From: Streptomyces hayashii
Lineage (GTDB): Bacteria > Actinomycetota > Actinomycetes > Streptomycetales > Streptomycetaceae
DNA: 42,822 bases
NCBI RefSeq assembly: GCF_024539815.1
Contig: NZ_JAHHIU010000122.1
Location: forward strand, 1 to 42,822
Direction: 5' to 3'
Below are positions 1-8,541 of this stretch, one piece after another (position 1 is the first letter of the stretch; every line of letters begins with the position of its first letter). The translations under genes were made by a program, and so were the position numbers. Under the pieces are notes generated by a model that was not told where the DNA came from, did no database searches, and saw only the letters and a program-made list of their open reading frames with translations.

Positions 1-467
1 CCCCGACACCCGTGCCCACCCCTCCGCCCGCGCCGGCCGTCTACCGGCTGAACGAACTCCCCTTCGACGTCACCGGCGACGGAACCGGGCCCGAGATCCG
101 GCTGCGCGGCAGCAGCTGGGTGTGGCAGCGGTCCGCGCTGTCCCTCGCGGACCGGCGCTACGAGCGCGGGGTGACCGTGCGCGGCGACTCCTCCGTCACC
201 GTCGACCTCAACCGGCGGTGCACCTCCTATGACGCGCTCGTCGGCGTGGACGACCTGACGATGAGACTCGGCGAGGTCTCCTTCGCCGTCTACGCCGACG
301 GGAACCGGCTCTGGTCGTCCGGTGTGGTCGCCGGCGGCGACCCGGCCGTGCCCGTCCATGTGGACCTCTCCGGCCTCACCCATGTGCGGCTGGTGGTCGA
401 ACCGCACGGCCCCTTCGGCCCGGTGACGCTCGCCGACTGGGCGGAGTCCGGGTTCACATGCTCGTAG
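1..467 (+). CDS. NPCBM-domain protein, C-terminal fragment (5' end outside the window)
   Basis: The reading frame is open from base 3 to a TAG at 465-467, so only the last ~155 codons are present and the true start lies upstream. The visible part looks like an NPCBM (novel putative carbohydrate-binding module) beta-sandwich. It has an RRCTSYDALVGVDD stretch, then a strand-rich segment with FAVYADGNRLWSSGV, a repeated V-x-L pattern (VHVDLSGLTHVRLVVEP) and a closing LADWAES, which is the usual NPCBM/NEW2 ending. Such domains normally sit at the C-terminus of secreted glycoside hydrolases or other carbohydrate-binding proteins. The catalytic part, if any, is not visible, so the enzyme class is unknown. 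Its last 14 bases overlap the 3' end of the convergent regulator gene on the other strand. Domain call fairly sure; overall function unknown. Confidence 0.7.
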   Translation, partial: PTPVPTPPPAPAVYRLNELPFDVTGDGTGPEIRLRGSSWVWQRSALSLADRRYERGVTVRGDSSVTVDLNRRCTSYDALVGVDDLTMRLGEVSFAVYADGNRLWSSGVVAGGDPAVPVHVDLSGLTHVRLVVEPHGPFGPVTLADWAESGFTCS

Positions 468-3400
468 CCGCCCGGGGGCGCGGCGGGGCCGGGTGGACTC
501 GCACCGCTTCCGTGAGCTCGTGCAGCGCGTCCGTGACCGTCGGATGCGAGACCCGGGCGCGCTCGGCCGCGTAGCGCTGCTCTCCGAGGGCCTCACGGGC
601 GGCCGTCTCGGCCCGCTCGGCCCAGCCGCGCTGCGGGGCGGGTCGCGGGTCGGGGCCGCGCAGCCCGTCGGCGGCGGCCAGGAGCCGTGCCGCGCGCGTG
701 AAGTCCCCGATCTCGGCCAGGAGGAGCGCCGCGCTGTCCACGATCGACGAGGTGACCGCTTCGGCGCACTGGTCGGCCACCGCCTGACCGAGCGTTTCGG
801 CGAGCATCGGCAGGCCCCGCTCCGGCCCGGTCTCGACCGCCGTGATGTGCGCGTCCAGGACTCCAACGAAGGCCGCTACCTGCGGTGGCGGGGTGCCCTG
901 CCCGATCGCCACCCGGGCCTCGTCGCACAGAGCCCGCGCGAGGAGGTGCTCGCCGCGGTCCAGGGCGATGTGGACGCGCAGCAGCAGCACGAACGCGCGC
1001 ACGTCCGCGACCCCGTACCGGTCGGCGGCGTCGTCGGCCTCGTCCAGCGCGGCCGTGGCGCCGTCGGAGTCGCCCGACCGGTAGGCGATCTCCGCGAGCC
1101 GCGCGATGAGGAACGGCGACTCGGCGTACGCCCCGACCTCGTGGGCGAGCCTCAGCGCCTCGCGGTACTCCCGCTCCGCGTCCGCGAAGCGGCCGCGTGC
1201 CAGGTCCACCTCGCCCGCCACCCCGCACACCTGGGCCCGCATCCAGCGGTCGCCGACACGGCGGCTGAGTCCCCGCAGTTCCTCCAGGTCTTCGTCCAGG
1301 CCGTGCAGCCCGCCGGGCGAGTCGACGACCATGTGCGTGCGGAACATCAGGGTGCAGCCCAGCTCCCAGTCGCCGCCGTGCTCACGGCAGTTGGCGACGG
1401 CCCCGTCCAGCATCCTGCGGACGTCCACCGTGTCGCGCGCGGGGAACGCCGTCATCGGCCAGATGAGACCGGGCATCCGGGCCGCCTGCGGGCCGCCTGG
1501 CTCGTACACGGCCCGCAGCCGGGCCAGGTACTCCTCGCGGCGCACGCTCGCCGTCCGGTCCGTCGGCTCGGACTCGGACAGCAGGAACATGTGCTGCATC
1601 CGCAGGTTCATCCGCTGGAAGCGCCCGGGACGTCCGTCGTCCTCGGCGGCCGATGCGAGGAACGCTTCGACGGGGTCGGTGGCGGCAGTGCGGGCGGCGA
1701 GATCGGCGGGGACGGTCTTCTCGCCCGGGAGACGCAGGGTGTCCAGCACGGTGCCCAGACGCAGGGCGCGGTCGGTCCACTCGGCGCCCTCACGACGGTG
1801 GTTGCGCAGCCACCAGAACCAGCCCGCGCCGAGGCAGACGGCGGCCGCCTCCTCCTCGTCGCCCGCCGCGAGAGCGCGGTGGAGGCCCACGCGGATGTTG
1901 TCCAGCTCGGTCTCCAGACGGGAGATCCAGGGGAGCTGCTCGGCGGAGCGCAGGAGGGGGTCGGCCCGCTCGACGAGCGCGCGCACCCACGCGCGGTGTC
2001 GCCGCTCGGCCGCCGCACGGCACTCCGGGAGCTCGGCGGCGCGCTCGACCGCGTATTCGTGGATCGTCTCCAGCATGCGGTAGCGCATGCCGACGCCGGA
2101 CTCCTCGCACGGGGCCGCGACGATCAGGGACTTGTCGACGAGCGCTCCCACGCCGTCGGCGACCGGGCCGGTGCACACGGTCTCGGCGGCCTCCAGGTCC
2201 CAGCCGCCCGCGAACACGGACAGCTCGCGCAGCAGCATGCGCTCCGGTTCGTCGAGCAGGTCCCACGACCAGTCGACGACGGCCCGCAGGGTCTGCTGGC
2301 GGGGCAGGACCGTGCGGCTGCCGGAGGTGAGGAGGCGGAAGCGGTCGTCGAGGCGGTCGGCGATCTGGCGCGGGGTGAGAAGCCGGAGCCGGGCTGCGGC
2401 CAGCTCGATGGCCAGCGGCAGCCCGTCGAGCCGCCGGCAGATCTCCGCGACCGCCTCCTCGTCCCGCAGTACGGCGGCCGCGTCGGGGCGGACGGCGGCC
2501 GCGCGCTCGGTGAAGAGACGGTGCGCCTGGTCGGGGAGGAGGGGCTCGACCGGACGGACCGACTCGCCGGGGACGCCCAGGGGTTCACGGCTGGTGGCGA
2601 GGATCGTGAGCCCGGGGCAGCGGGTGAGGAGAATCTCGGCGAGGGCGGCGGCCGCGCCGATGACATGTTCGCAGTTGTCAAGGATCAGGAGCTCGCTGCG
2701 CGGTGCGCAGTGCTCGACGAGCAGGGCGACAGGGTCGTCCTGCTGGGTCGACAGCTCGGTGGTCAGCAGCGCGGTCTCGCGCAGACCGAGGGCACTGACC
2801 ACCGCGTCGGGCACCGCCTCCGGCCGTTCGAGCTGCGCCAGCTCGACCAGCCACGCCTGTGGAAGCCCGGCGGCGGCCTCCTCGGAGAGACGGGTCTTGC
2901 CAGAGCCTCCCGGTCCGGTGAGCGTGACCAGTCGGGCCCTGTGCAATTCGGAACGGATGGCGTCGAGTTCGGGTTCCCGGCCCACGAAAGAGGTAAGACG
3001 CGGACGGATGTTGCCGGTGCGTTCGGGGCGCCGGGGCGGGGGAGACATGGACGGGCGGCTCGTCGCGGGGCGGTCGGGTTCGGACCGGTCCCCTTCCGGG
3101 CGGGCTGGCGTCGGGCTCGTCGGTCCAGCGTTCGCCGGTCCAGGGTTCGTCGGTCCAGCGTTCGTCGGTCCAGCGTTGGTCGGTTCCTGGCCCCTCGGTT
3201 CCTGGCCCCTCGGTCCGGTGCTCGTCGGTTCCGGGCGGGTCAGGAGCTCGGCGTGCAGGGCTCGCAGCTGTGGCCCGGGGTCGGCGCCGAGACCGTCGGC
3301 GAGGGTGCGGCGGGCGGACTCGTACGCGGCGAGGGCGTCGGCGTCGCGGCCGGTGTCGCGCAGGGCGCGGATGAGAAGGGCGTGCAGCGGCTCGTCGTAC

Positions 3401-3948
3401 GGGTGCACGGCGGTCAGTTCTGTCAGGCGCGGGACGGCTTCGCGGGACCGTCCGAGGAGCAGGTCGGCCTCGGCACGGGCCCGGACCGCCTCCAGGTGCA
3501 GGGCCTCGGGTCGGACGGCCGCGGTGCGGTCGGGCAGGTCGGCGAGGGCGGGCCCGCGCCACAGGTCGAGGGCGTCGTCCAAGGCGCGCGCGGCGGTGGG
3601 TGCTTCGCCGTTCCGCAACGCTTCCACGCCCCGGCGCACGAGCTTCTCGAAGACGAACAGGTCGACGTCGTCCTCGGTCGCGGCGAGCCGGTATCCGCCC
3701 GGCACGGAGACGACGACGCCCTTGCCCACGGCACGGCGCAAGCGGCCGACCAGGGCCTGGAGGGCGGCGGGGGCGTCCTGGGGCGGGTCGTCGGCCCACA
3801 CCTCGTCGATCAGGGTCTCCGGTGCGGTGAGACGCCCGGGGCGCAGGGCCAGGGCCGTCAGCAGGGTCCGCAGGCGGGCGCCGGGGAGGGGTACGGCGCT
3901 GCCCTGGTCGTCCGCTGTCTGGGTGACGCCCAGGATTCTGTACCGCAC
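454..3948 (-). CDS. SARP/AfsR-type transcriptional regulator (OmpR-like HTH, BTAD, NB-ARC ATPase, C-terminal helical repeats)
   Basis: This encodes a 1164-aa regulator. Order of parts: OmpR/PhoB-type winged helix (about residues 1-85, with LRTLLTALALRPGRL and LQALVGRLRRAVG), bacterial transcriptional activation domain (about 90-240), a Pro/Thr/Asn/Gly linker of repeated PTNAG-like units (about 245-310), an NB-ARC/STAND ATPase with P-loop TGPGGSGKT near residue 346 and Walker B LLILDNCEHV, then winged-helix and long TPR-like helices. SARPs bind direct repeats near promoters of secondary-metabolism genes, and the ATPase-fused form resembles AfsR. I chose the GTG at 3948 because it begins RYRILG, the normal start of the DNA-binding domain; the frame stays open to 3984. 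It lies about 205 bp downstream of the cyclase gene on the same strand, so the two may be co-transcribed. Its target is unknown. Confidence 0.9.
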   Translation of the reverse strand: MRYRILGVTQTADDQGSAVPLPGARLRTLLTALALRPGRLTAPETLIDEVWADDPPQDAPAALQALVGRLRRAVGKGVVVSVPGGYRLAATEDDVDLFVFEKLVRRGVEALRNGEAPTAARALDDALDLWRGPALADLPDRTAAVRPEALHLEAVRARAEADLLLGRSREAVPRLTELTAVHPYDEPLHALLIRALRDTGRDADALAAYESARRTLADGLGADPGPQLRALHAELLTRPEPTSTGPRGQEPRGQEPTNAGPTNAGPTNPGPANAGPTSPTPARPEGDRSEPDRPATSRPSMSPPPRRPERTGNIRPRLTSFVGREPELDAIRSELHRARLVTLTGPGGSGKTRLSEEAAAGLPQAWLVELAQLERPEAVPDAVVSALGLRETALLTTELSTQQDDPVALLVEHCAPRSELLILDNCEHVIGAAAALAEILLTRCPGLTILATSREPLGVPGESVRPVEPLLPDQAHRLFTERAAAVRPDAAAVLRDEEAVAEICRRLDGLPLAIELAAARLRLLTPRQIADRLDDRFRLLTSGSRTVLPRQQTLRAVVDWSWDLLDEPERMLLRELSVFAGGWDLEAAETVCTGPVADGVGALVDKSLIVAAPCEESGVGMRYRMLETIHEYAVERAAELPECRAAAERRHRAWVRALVERADPLLRSAEQLPWISRLETELDNIRVGLHRALAAGDEEEAAAVCLGAGWFWWLRNHRREGAEWTDRALRLGTVLDTLRLPGEKTVPADLAARTAATDPVEAFLASAAEDDGRPGRFQRMNLRMQHMFLLSESEPTDRTASVRREEYLARLRAVYEPGGPQAARMPGLIWPMTAFPARDTVDVRRMLDGAVANCREHGGDWELGCTLMFRTHMVVDSPGGLHGLDEDLEELRGLSRRVGDRWMRAQVCGVAGEVDLARGRFADAEREYREALRLAHEVGAYAESPFLIARLAEIAYRSGDSDGATAALDEADDAADRYGVADVRAFVLLLRVHIALDRGEHLLARALCDEARVAIGQGTPPPQVAAFVGVLDAHITAVETGPERGLPMLAETLGQAVADQCAEAVTSSIVDSAALLLAEIGDFTRAARLLAAADGLRGPDPRPAPQRGWAERAETAAREALGEQRYAAERARVSHPTVTDALHELTEAVRVHPAPPRPRAATSM
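3105..3240 (-). repeat. Short in-frame tandem repeats encoding the SARP linker
   Basis: Degenerate 15-bp units (plus-strand ggtccagcgttcgtc and relatives) repeat here and translate on the minus strand to GPTNAG/GPTNPG/GPANAG units, preceded by two RGQEP units. The units keep frame, so the number of copies can change without breaking the regulator. They separate the BTAD domain from the ATPase domain. Confidence 0.8.
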
Positions 3949-4065
3949 CGGGTCATTGTCGCCCGGCCGCGGGCCGCGGGGCACGGAATTTCGAGCGGGG
4001 TGCCCGCGGCCGTGCCCGCGGCCGTGGCAACGAGGAGCGGCGTCGCGCCCGGCCTCACCGCGTCG

Positions 4066-4126
4066 GCAGGCGGGACGGCAGGCGGGACGGCGAGCGGGAC
4101 AGCGGGCGGGACGGCGAGCGGCTCCC
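4066..4126. repeat. GC-rich tandem repeat between cyclase and SARP genes
   Basis: Irregular 12-15 bp units built on gcgggacggc(a/g)g repeat about five times in the roughly 205-bp gap between the cyclase stop (4154) and the SARP start (3948). A minus-strand frame crosses it (encoding VPPAVPLAVPP-like repeats) but overlaps the SARP start and has no family resemblance, so I regard the stretch as non-coding. Confidence 0.6.
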
Positions 4127-4153
4127 GCCGGCCCCGGGCCGGTGCCGGGCCCC

Positions 4154-6274
4154 TCACCCTCCGGAGGAGACCGCTCGGCGTTGGGGAGCGATGCCTGCCG
4201 GTACCGCGCGTGCGCGTGCCGGGGTGCCGGTCCAGCAGGTGCCTCTGCGGGACAGGAGGCGGCGGAGCCAGAGTTCCAGGGAGACCAAATCAGCGAGTCC
4301 GTCCAGGGGGAGGGGTTCGCCCGCCGCGGCGGCCCGCAGGGCCTTGCGGACCACTCGGGCCTCGACCAGGCCGGCCTCCGCCAGGAGCGGGGCCTCGAAG
4401 AGGGTGAGGAGGGGGTCCATGGCCATGCGCAGGCCGGCCCGGGCCGCCGCGGTGGCCGAGGCCTGCGAGGGGGCGCCCCAGCCGTGCGGGAGCTCGGTGA
4501 CGCCGGCTCCCTTGAGCACGGTGCGCAGGATCGCGGCGCGCGCTCCGGGTTGCACGCGCAGGGTCTCGGGGAGCGCGCGGCAGGCCCGTACGACCTGGTT
4601 GTCGAGGAACGGGGCGTGCAGGCGCTGCGAGCGGATCTCGGCGGCCTGTTCCAGGACGCGCAGGTCCATGGCGTGCCGGGTGAGTGCAGCCCGCGCGCGG
4701 TAGTCGCCCGGACGCTGGCCGGGGCCCCCGCCGGTGCGATGCGCCGCGCCTTGCAGGCGAACCGATACTTCAGCCAGCGCCTCCCCGGTCAGCCAGCGTG
4801 CGGCCGGGCCCGCGCCTCCCCAGGTCAGCGCGGCCAGTGAGGCCCCGACGGCGCCGGAGGGGTCGTCGAAGCTGAAGCTGCGGTGCAGCAGCCGGTCGGC
4901 GAGTCCCTCCAGGCCCGTGCGGTACGGCGTACGGGCCAGTCTTCGGGCCGCGCCGTACACGCGCGCGGGGACGAGCACGGAGCCGTCCGCCTTGGTGAGC
5001 GCGGCGACCGGACGCACGAGGTGGCGGCGCTTGCGGTCCATCAGCAGGTCCGCCAGGCGGGCCGGGTGGGCGTCCAGGACCTGACGCGCGCCGTAGCCCG
5101 TGAAGTGGTCGGCGCTGCCCGCGGCGAGGCGGGCGCGGTGTCGGGCGGCCGTGACCAGGCTCTGTCCGGGTTCGTCGGTGAGCGGGCCGTCCAGATCGGC
5201 GTACGGCAGGGCCTCCTCGCCGCCCGCCACGACGACGTGGTGCAGGCGCGGGTCGGCCGCGAGGGCGCCGGCCCGTTCCAGTTCGGCCTCGCGCCCGCCC
5301 ACGGCCAGGTCGTTGAAGGTGACGGCCAGCAGGCGCTCCCCCGCGCCCGTGCCGTGGCCGAGGAGCGTGCCGGGTCTGCCGGGCAGGCCGGCCGCGAGGA
5401 GGGCCAGCGTGCCGGAGGCAGGGCCGCCGGACAGGTCCGCGCCGATGCCCGGAACGGGCATCCCGCGCGCGGCACGCCGCTCGGCGGGTCCCATGCCGGG
5501 AACGGGGCCGGGGTCGATGTCGGGGACGTGCCGGGGCGCGGACAGCCGCGCGCGCACCGCCTCGACGAGCGCGTCGCGTACGGCGCCGACGGCGCTCTCG
5601 GGGTCGGCGGGGGGCGCGGCCACGGCGAGGGAGGCGACCGGCTCGTACCCGGCGATCTCACGCGCCCCGGCGCGCAGGATCAGCGCATGCCCGGGCGGAA
5701 TGCGGCGCACGCCGTCGTACGGGGTGGAGTCGTGCAGGGCCGCCGGCACGTCGGGGGCGGCGAGAAGGGCCGCGAGGTGGCCGAAGTCGAGGTTGGCCTC
5801 GATGAGGTCGGCGAGCGGCAGCGCGGCCGTGGCGTAGGCCGTGCCGCCCGCCCAGGGAGTGTGGAACACCGGGCGTGCGCCCGCCAGATCGCCGCAGACG
5901 GTGATGCGCCGTCCGACCTGGACGATCGCCGTGTAACTGCCCGCCCAGGCCGTCAGATGCCGAAGTGCGCCTCCGCGCGCGGCGAACAGCCCGACGCGCA
6001 GCTGTTCGTCGGTCGCGCCGCAGGTGCCGAGGACGGCGATCCGGGTCTGCGCGTCGGCCTTCACCACGCGCACCTCGTCGGGACGCCAGTCGCCGACCGC
6101 CCACAGCGGATCGGGGTCCCCCCACAGGAGTTGGGAGCCGACGGGCTGCAAGGTCTCGCCCTCGTAGCCGACTTGGCCCCCGTAGGACGCGCCGTCGCCC
6201 TGGCGGCCGTCGTGGCCGACGGGCCCGCCGAGCGCACCCGCGGCGGTGCTGCTCCACCCCACCAACCACCGCAT
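4154..6274 (-). CDS. Asparagine-synthetase-like macrolactam (lasso-type) cyclase, orphan
   Basis: This encodes 706 aa. The N-terminal third is a glutaminase-like Ntn fold without the catalytic Cys at position 2 (it begins MRWLVGWSS), followed by an asparagine-synthetase-type adenylating domain. The PPi-loop motif reads LSGGPASG instead of the canonical SGGxDSS. This architecture fits the asparagine-synthase-related family that includes lasso-peptide cyclases (albusnodin/ikarugamycin-type macrolactam cyclases), which activate a side-chain carboxylate and form an isopeptide bond. I chose the ATG at 6274 because GGAGG lies 5 bases upstream; the frame stays open to 6430 with no comparable ribosome site. 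No precursor peptide, leader protease or RRE protein is visible nearby, so the substrate is unknown. The downstream same-strand neighbour is the SARP regulator. Fold call firm; cyclase role inferred. Confidence 0.75.
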   Translation of the reverse strand: MRWLVGWSSTAAGALGGPVGHDGRQGDGASYGGQVGYEGETLQPVGSQLLWGDPDPLWAVGDWRPDEVRVVKADAQTRIAVLGTCGATDEQLRVGLFAARGGALRHLTAWAGSYTAIVQVGRRITVCGDLAGARPVFHTPWAGGTAYATAALPLADLIEANLDFGHLAALLAAPDVPAALHDSTPYDGVRRIPPGHALILRAGAREIAGYEPVASLAVAAPPADPESAVGAVRDALVEAVRARLSAPRHVPDIDPGPVPGMGPAERRAARGMPVPGIGADLSGGPASGTLALLAAGLPGRPGTLLGHGTGAGERLLAVTFNDLAVGGREAELERAGALAADPRLHHVVVAGGEEALPYADLDGPLTDEPGQSLVTAARHRARLAAGSADHFTGYGARQVLDAHPARLADLLMDRKRRHLVRPVAALTKADGSVLVPARVYGAARRLARTPYRTGLEGLADRLLHRSFSFDDPSGAVGASLAALTWGGAGPAARWLTGEALAEVSVRLQGAAHRTGGGPGQRPGDYRARAALTRHAMDLRVLEQAAEIRSQRLHAPFLDNQVVRACRALPETLRVQPGARAAILRTVLKGAGVTELPHGWGAPSQASATAAARAGLRMAMDPLLTLFEAPLLAEAGLVEARVVRKALRAAAAGEPLPLDGLADLVSLELWLRRLLSRRGTCWTGTPARARAVPAGIAPQRRAVSSGG

Positions 6275-6711
6275 CGACGCCTCCACAGGCTGTGGACAAC
6301 CGAGTGCACCGTACGAACGGTTCACCATGCTGCCACGAAGAGCGCACCACAGAGGGAGGCGGCACCGCTTGTGATCCTGGGAGCGCGCTCGTGCGAACAC
6401 GGCGGCGTCGACCCGTGCGACCGCGCGCACCCCGGTGTCCCGACCTGAATGCGCCCCCGGTACGCTCCCCCAGAACGCCCTGTGCGCCCTCGATTTCCAT
6501 GGTGAGAGGCGTTGTCACCCACGGAACACAGGGTCGCTTTTCGGCCAAATCCCGGGCGTACGTCCGGCGTTGAAAGCGCGCCGAGCAGGCTTCGCACACG
6601 CTCCGTACACACGCGCGTGCCTCGAAGGCCCGCGCCGGCCCGGGAGGCGGAGTTCGCCCCCCGGACCGCTCCGCCACCCGCGGGGATGAAGGCGGCGGTG
6701 TCCCCCAGCCC

Positions 6712-6723
6712 ACTGGATCCAGT
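6712..6723. promoter_or_regulatory. Perfect 12-bp palindrome, possible operator
   Basis: ACTGGATCCAGT is self-complementary and lies in the divergent intergenic region, about 440 bp from the cyclase start and 260 bp from the NsdA-like start. No binding protein can be named. Confidence 0.35.
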
Positions 6724-6888
6724 ACAGCGGGCCGACCCACGCACGACCCATGGAACCGTTCCGCCGATGGCCGGAGAAGAGCGCACGGCCGGGCGCACGG
6801 CCACACGGGCGGGAGCACACCGCGACGGTCCGTACCTGCGCCCGCACTTTCGTACGGACCACAATCCCGCCAACCGGAAGAATGCCCC

Positions 6889-6917
6889 TTAACGCTTGGG
6901 ATGCGGCGAACTACGCT
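6889..6917 (+). promoter_or_regulatory. Candidate promoter of the NsdA-like gene
   Basis: TTAACG (6889-6894) and TACGCT (6912-6917) are separated by 17 bp, a reasonable HrdB-type arrangement. It places the transcript start near 6924, about 55 bases before the ATG. An ATGCGGC/GCCGCAT inverted repeat overlaps the downstream half and could be an operator. Confidence 0.45.
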
Positions 6918-6979
6918 GGGTTTACGAATGCCGCATGGTTATGCCAGCGCGGCAGCCGTCTGTGTCGAGGGGTGGCGCA

Positions 6980-8404
6980 ATGTCCAGGGAGCAACGCGGG
7001 CCGAACGAGAAACTCGGCGCCGTTCTCGCCCTCGCGGGAATCAGCAACGCAGGACTCGCGCGACGCGTCAACGACCTTGGCGCTCAACGCGGGTTGACTC
7101 TTCGCTACGACAAGACGTCCGTGGCGCGCTGGGTGTCGAAGGGCATGGTGCCGCAGGGCGCCGCGCCCCACCTCATCGCGGCCGCCATCGGTCAGAAGCT
7201 CGGCCGCCCGGTGCCGCTCCACGAGATCGGCCTGGCGGACGCGGATCCCGCGCCCGAGGTGGGCCTCGCCTTCCCCAGGGACGTCGGCCAGGCCGTGCGC
7301 TCCGCCACCGACCTCTACCGCCTCGATCTCGCGGGCCGCCGGGCCGGCTCCGGAGGCATCTGGCAGTCACTGGCCGGATCGTTCGCAGTAAGCGCATACG
7401 CCACGCCCGCCTCACGGTGGCTGATAACCCCGGCCGACAGTTCGGTGGCGCGCGAGGTCCACCTCGTGGAGGAATCCGGCGCACCGCTCAAAGTCGGCCA
7501 CAGCGATGTGCAGAAGCTGCGGGAGGCCGCCGAGGACGCCAGGCGCTGGGACTCCAAGTACGGAGGCGGCGACTGGCGTTCGTCCATGGTCCCCGAGTGT
7601 CTGCGGGTGGAGGCGGCCCCGCTGCTGCTCGGCTCCTACTCCGACGAAGTGGGACGCGCGCTGTTCGGGGCGAGCGCCGAGCTGACCCGGCTGGCGGGCT
7701 GGATGGCCTTCGACACCGGTCAGCAGGAGGCCGCCCAGCGGTACTACATCCAGGCGCTGCGGCTGGCCCGCGCGGCGGCCGACGTACCCCTCGGGGGCTA
7801 TGTGCTGGCCTCCATGTCGCTGCAGGCCACCTACCGCGGCTTCGGCGACGAAGGCGTCGACCTCGCGCAGGCCGCCCTGGAGCGCAACCGGGGGCTGGCG
7901 ACCGCGCGCACCATGAGCTTCTTCCGGCTCGTCGAGGCACGCGCCCACGCGCGTGCGGGGGACGCGCACGCCGCCGGCGCGGCGCTGAAGGCCGCCGAGG
8001 GCTGGCTGGAGCGGTCCCGGGACGGCGACCACGACCCGTCCTGGCTCGGCTTCTACTCCTACGACCGCTTCGCCGCCGACGCCGCCGAGTGCTACCGCGA
8101 CCTGAAGGCGCCGCGTCAGGTGCGGAGGTTCACCGAGCAGGCGCTGTCCCAGCCGACGGAGGAGTTCGTGCGGTCGCACGGGTTACGGCTCGTGGTCTCG
8201 GCGGTCGCCGAGCTGGAGTCGGGGAACCTGGACGCGGCCTGCGAGCAGGGGGTGCGGGCGGTGGAGGTGGCCGGGCGCATCTCGTCCGCGCGGACCACGG
8301 AGTACGTCAAGGATCTGCTGCACCGGCTGGAGCCCTACGGCGACGAGCCGCGCGTGGTGGAGCTGCGGGAGCGGGCCCGGCCGCTGCTCATGACTCCGGC
8401 GTGA
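6980..8404 (+). CDS. NsdA-like sporulation-associated regulator, contains a TTA codon
   Basis: This encodes 474 aa. The N-terminus (PNEKLGAVLALAGISNAGLA ... RWVSKGMVP) is a helix-turn-helix-like region of the type found in NsdA and related Streptomyces proteins that restrain or time differentiation. The rest is helical and TPR-like (for example AERYY-type repeats: AAQRYYIQALRLARAAA, AAGAALKAAEGWLE). I chose the ATG at 6980, preceded by GAGGGG about 10 bases upstream; the frame stays open to 6896. Codon 402 (8183-8185) is TTA, read only by the bldA tRNA in Streptomyces, so full-length synthesis should depend on bldA and be late. I saw no other in-frame TTA in this window. It is transcribed away from the cyclase. 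The family is recognised; direct targets are unknown. Confidence 0.75.
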   Translation: MSREQRGPNEKLGAVLALAGISNAGLARRVNDLGAQRGLTLRYDKTSVARWVSKGMVPQGAAPHLIAAAIGQKLGRPVPLHEIGLADADPAPEVGLAFPRDVGQAVRSATDLYRLDLAGRRAGSGGIWQSLAGSFAVSAYATPASRWLITPADSSVAREVHLVEESGAPLKVGHSDVQKLREAAEDARRWDSKYGGGDWRSSMVPECLRVEAAPLLLGSYSDEVGRALFGASAELTRLAGWMAFDTGQQEAAQRYYIQALRLARAAADVPLGGYVLASMSLQATYRGFGDEGVDLAQAALERNRGLATARTMSFFRLVEARAHARAGDAHAAGAALKAAEGWLERSRDGDHDPSWLGFYSYDRFAADAAECYRDLKAPRQVRRFTEQALSQPTEEFVRSHGLRLVVSAVAELESGNLDAACEQGVRAVEVAGRISSARTTEYVKDLLHRLEPYGDEPRVVELRERARPLLMTPA

Positions 8405-8541
8405 AACGGTAGGCCGTACGAAGGCGGGCGCGGGAAGGCGGGGGACGGACCCGCGTCCCTGAACCGTGACGGGGCCCGTCCCGGGTTTGAAGGCGTTGTC
8501 AGTGGCGCAGTGCACTATCGATGCCGGGAGGTGGTGTGCAC

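Larger units (their letters stand above)
6275..6979. other. Divergent intergenic region (705 bp) between cyclase and NsdA-like regulator
   Basis: No gene is supported here. It contains a perfect 12-bp palindrome (6712-6723), a likely promoter for the NsdA-like gene (6889-6917) and an inverted repeat ATGCGGC/GCCGCAT (6901-6907 and 6930-6936) that brackets the -10 box. A 68-codon plus-strand frame (6687-6892) has no usable ribosome site. I searched the minus strand for a lasso-type precursor and found none. Confidence 0.6.

Noticed and set aside
3858..4157. A 99-codon minus-strand frame starting at the cyclase stop (GTGA overlap)
   Set aside because: It encodes VPPAVPLAVPP-like repeats from a GC-rich tandem array and overlaps the SARP start; not a precursor peptide.
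493..4407. A 1304-codon plus-strand open frame opposite the SARP gene
   Set aside because: It is the antisense of the SARP gene, with Arg/Gly/Ala-rich composition and no domains; such frames are common in 72% GC DNA.
6687..6892. 68-codon plus-strand frame (MKAAVSPSPLDPVQRADP...)
   Set aside because: The only purine-rich stretch touches the ATG directly, composition is unremarkable and no family is recognised; too weak to call.
6275..6900. Lasso-type precursor peptide upstream of the cyclase
   Set aside because: All minus-strand frames were read; none gives a short leader-core peptide with a ribosome site and a plausible Gly/Cys plus Asp/Glu ring.
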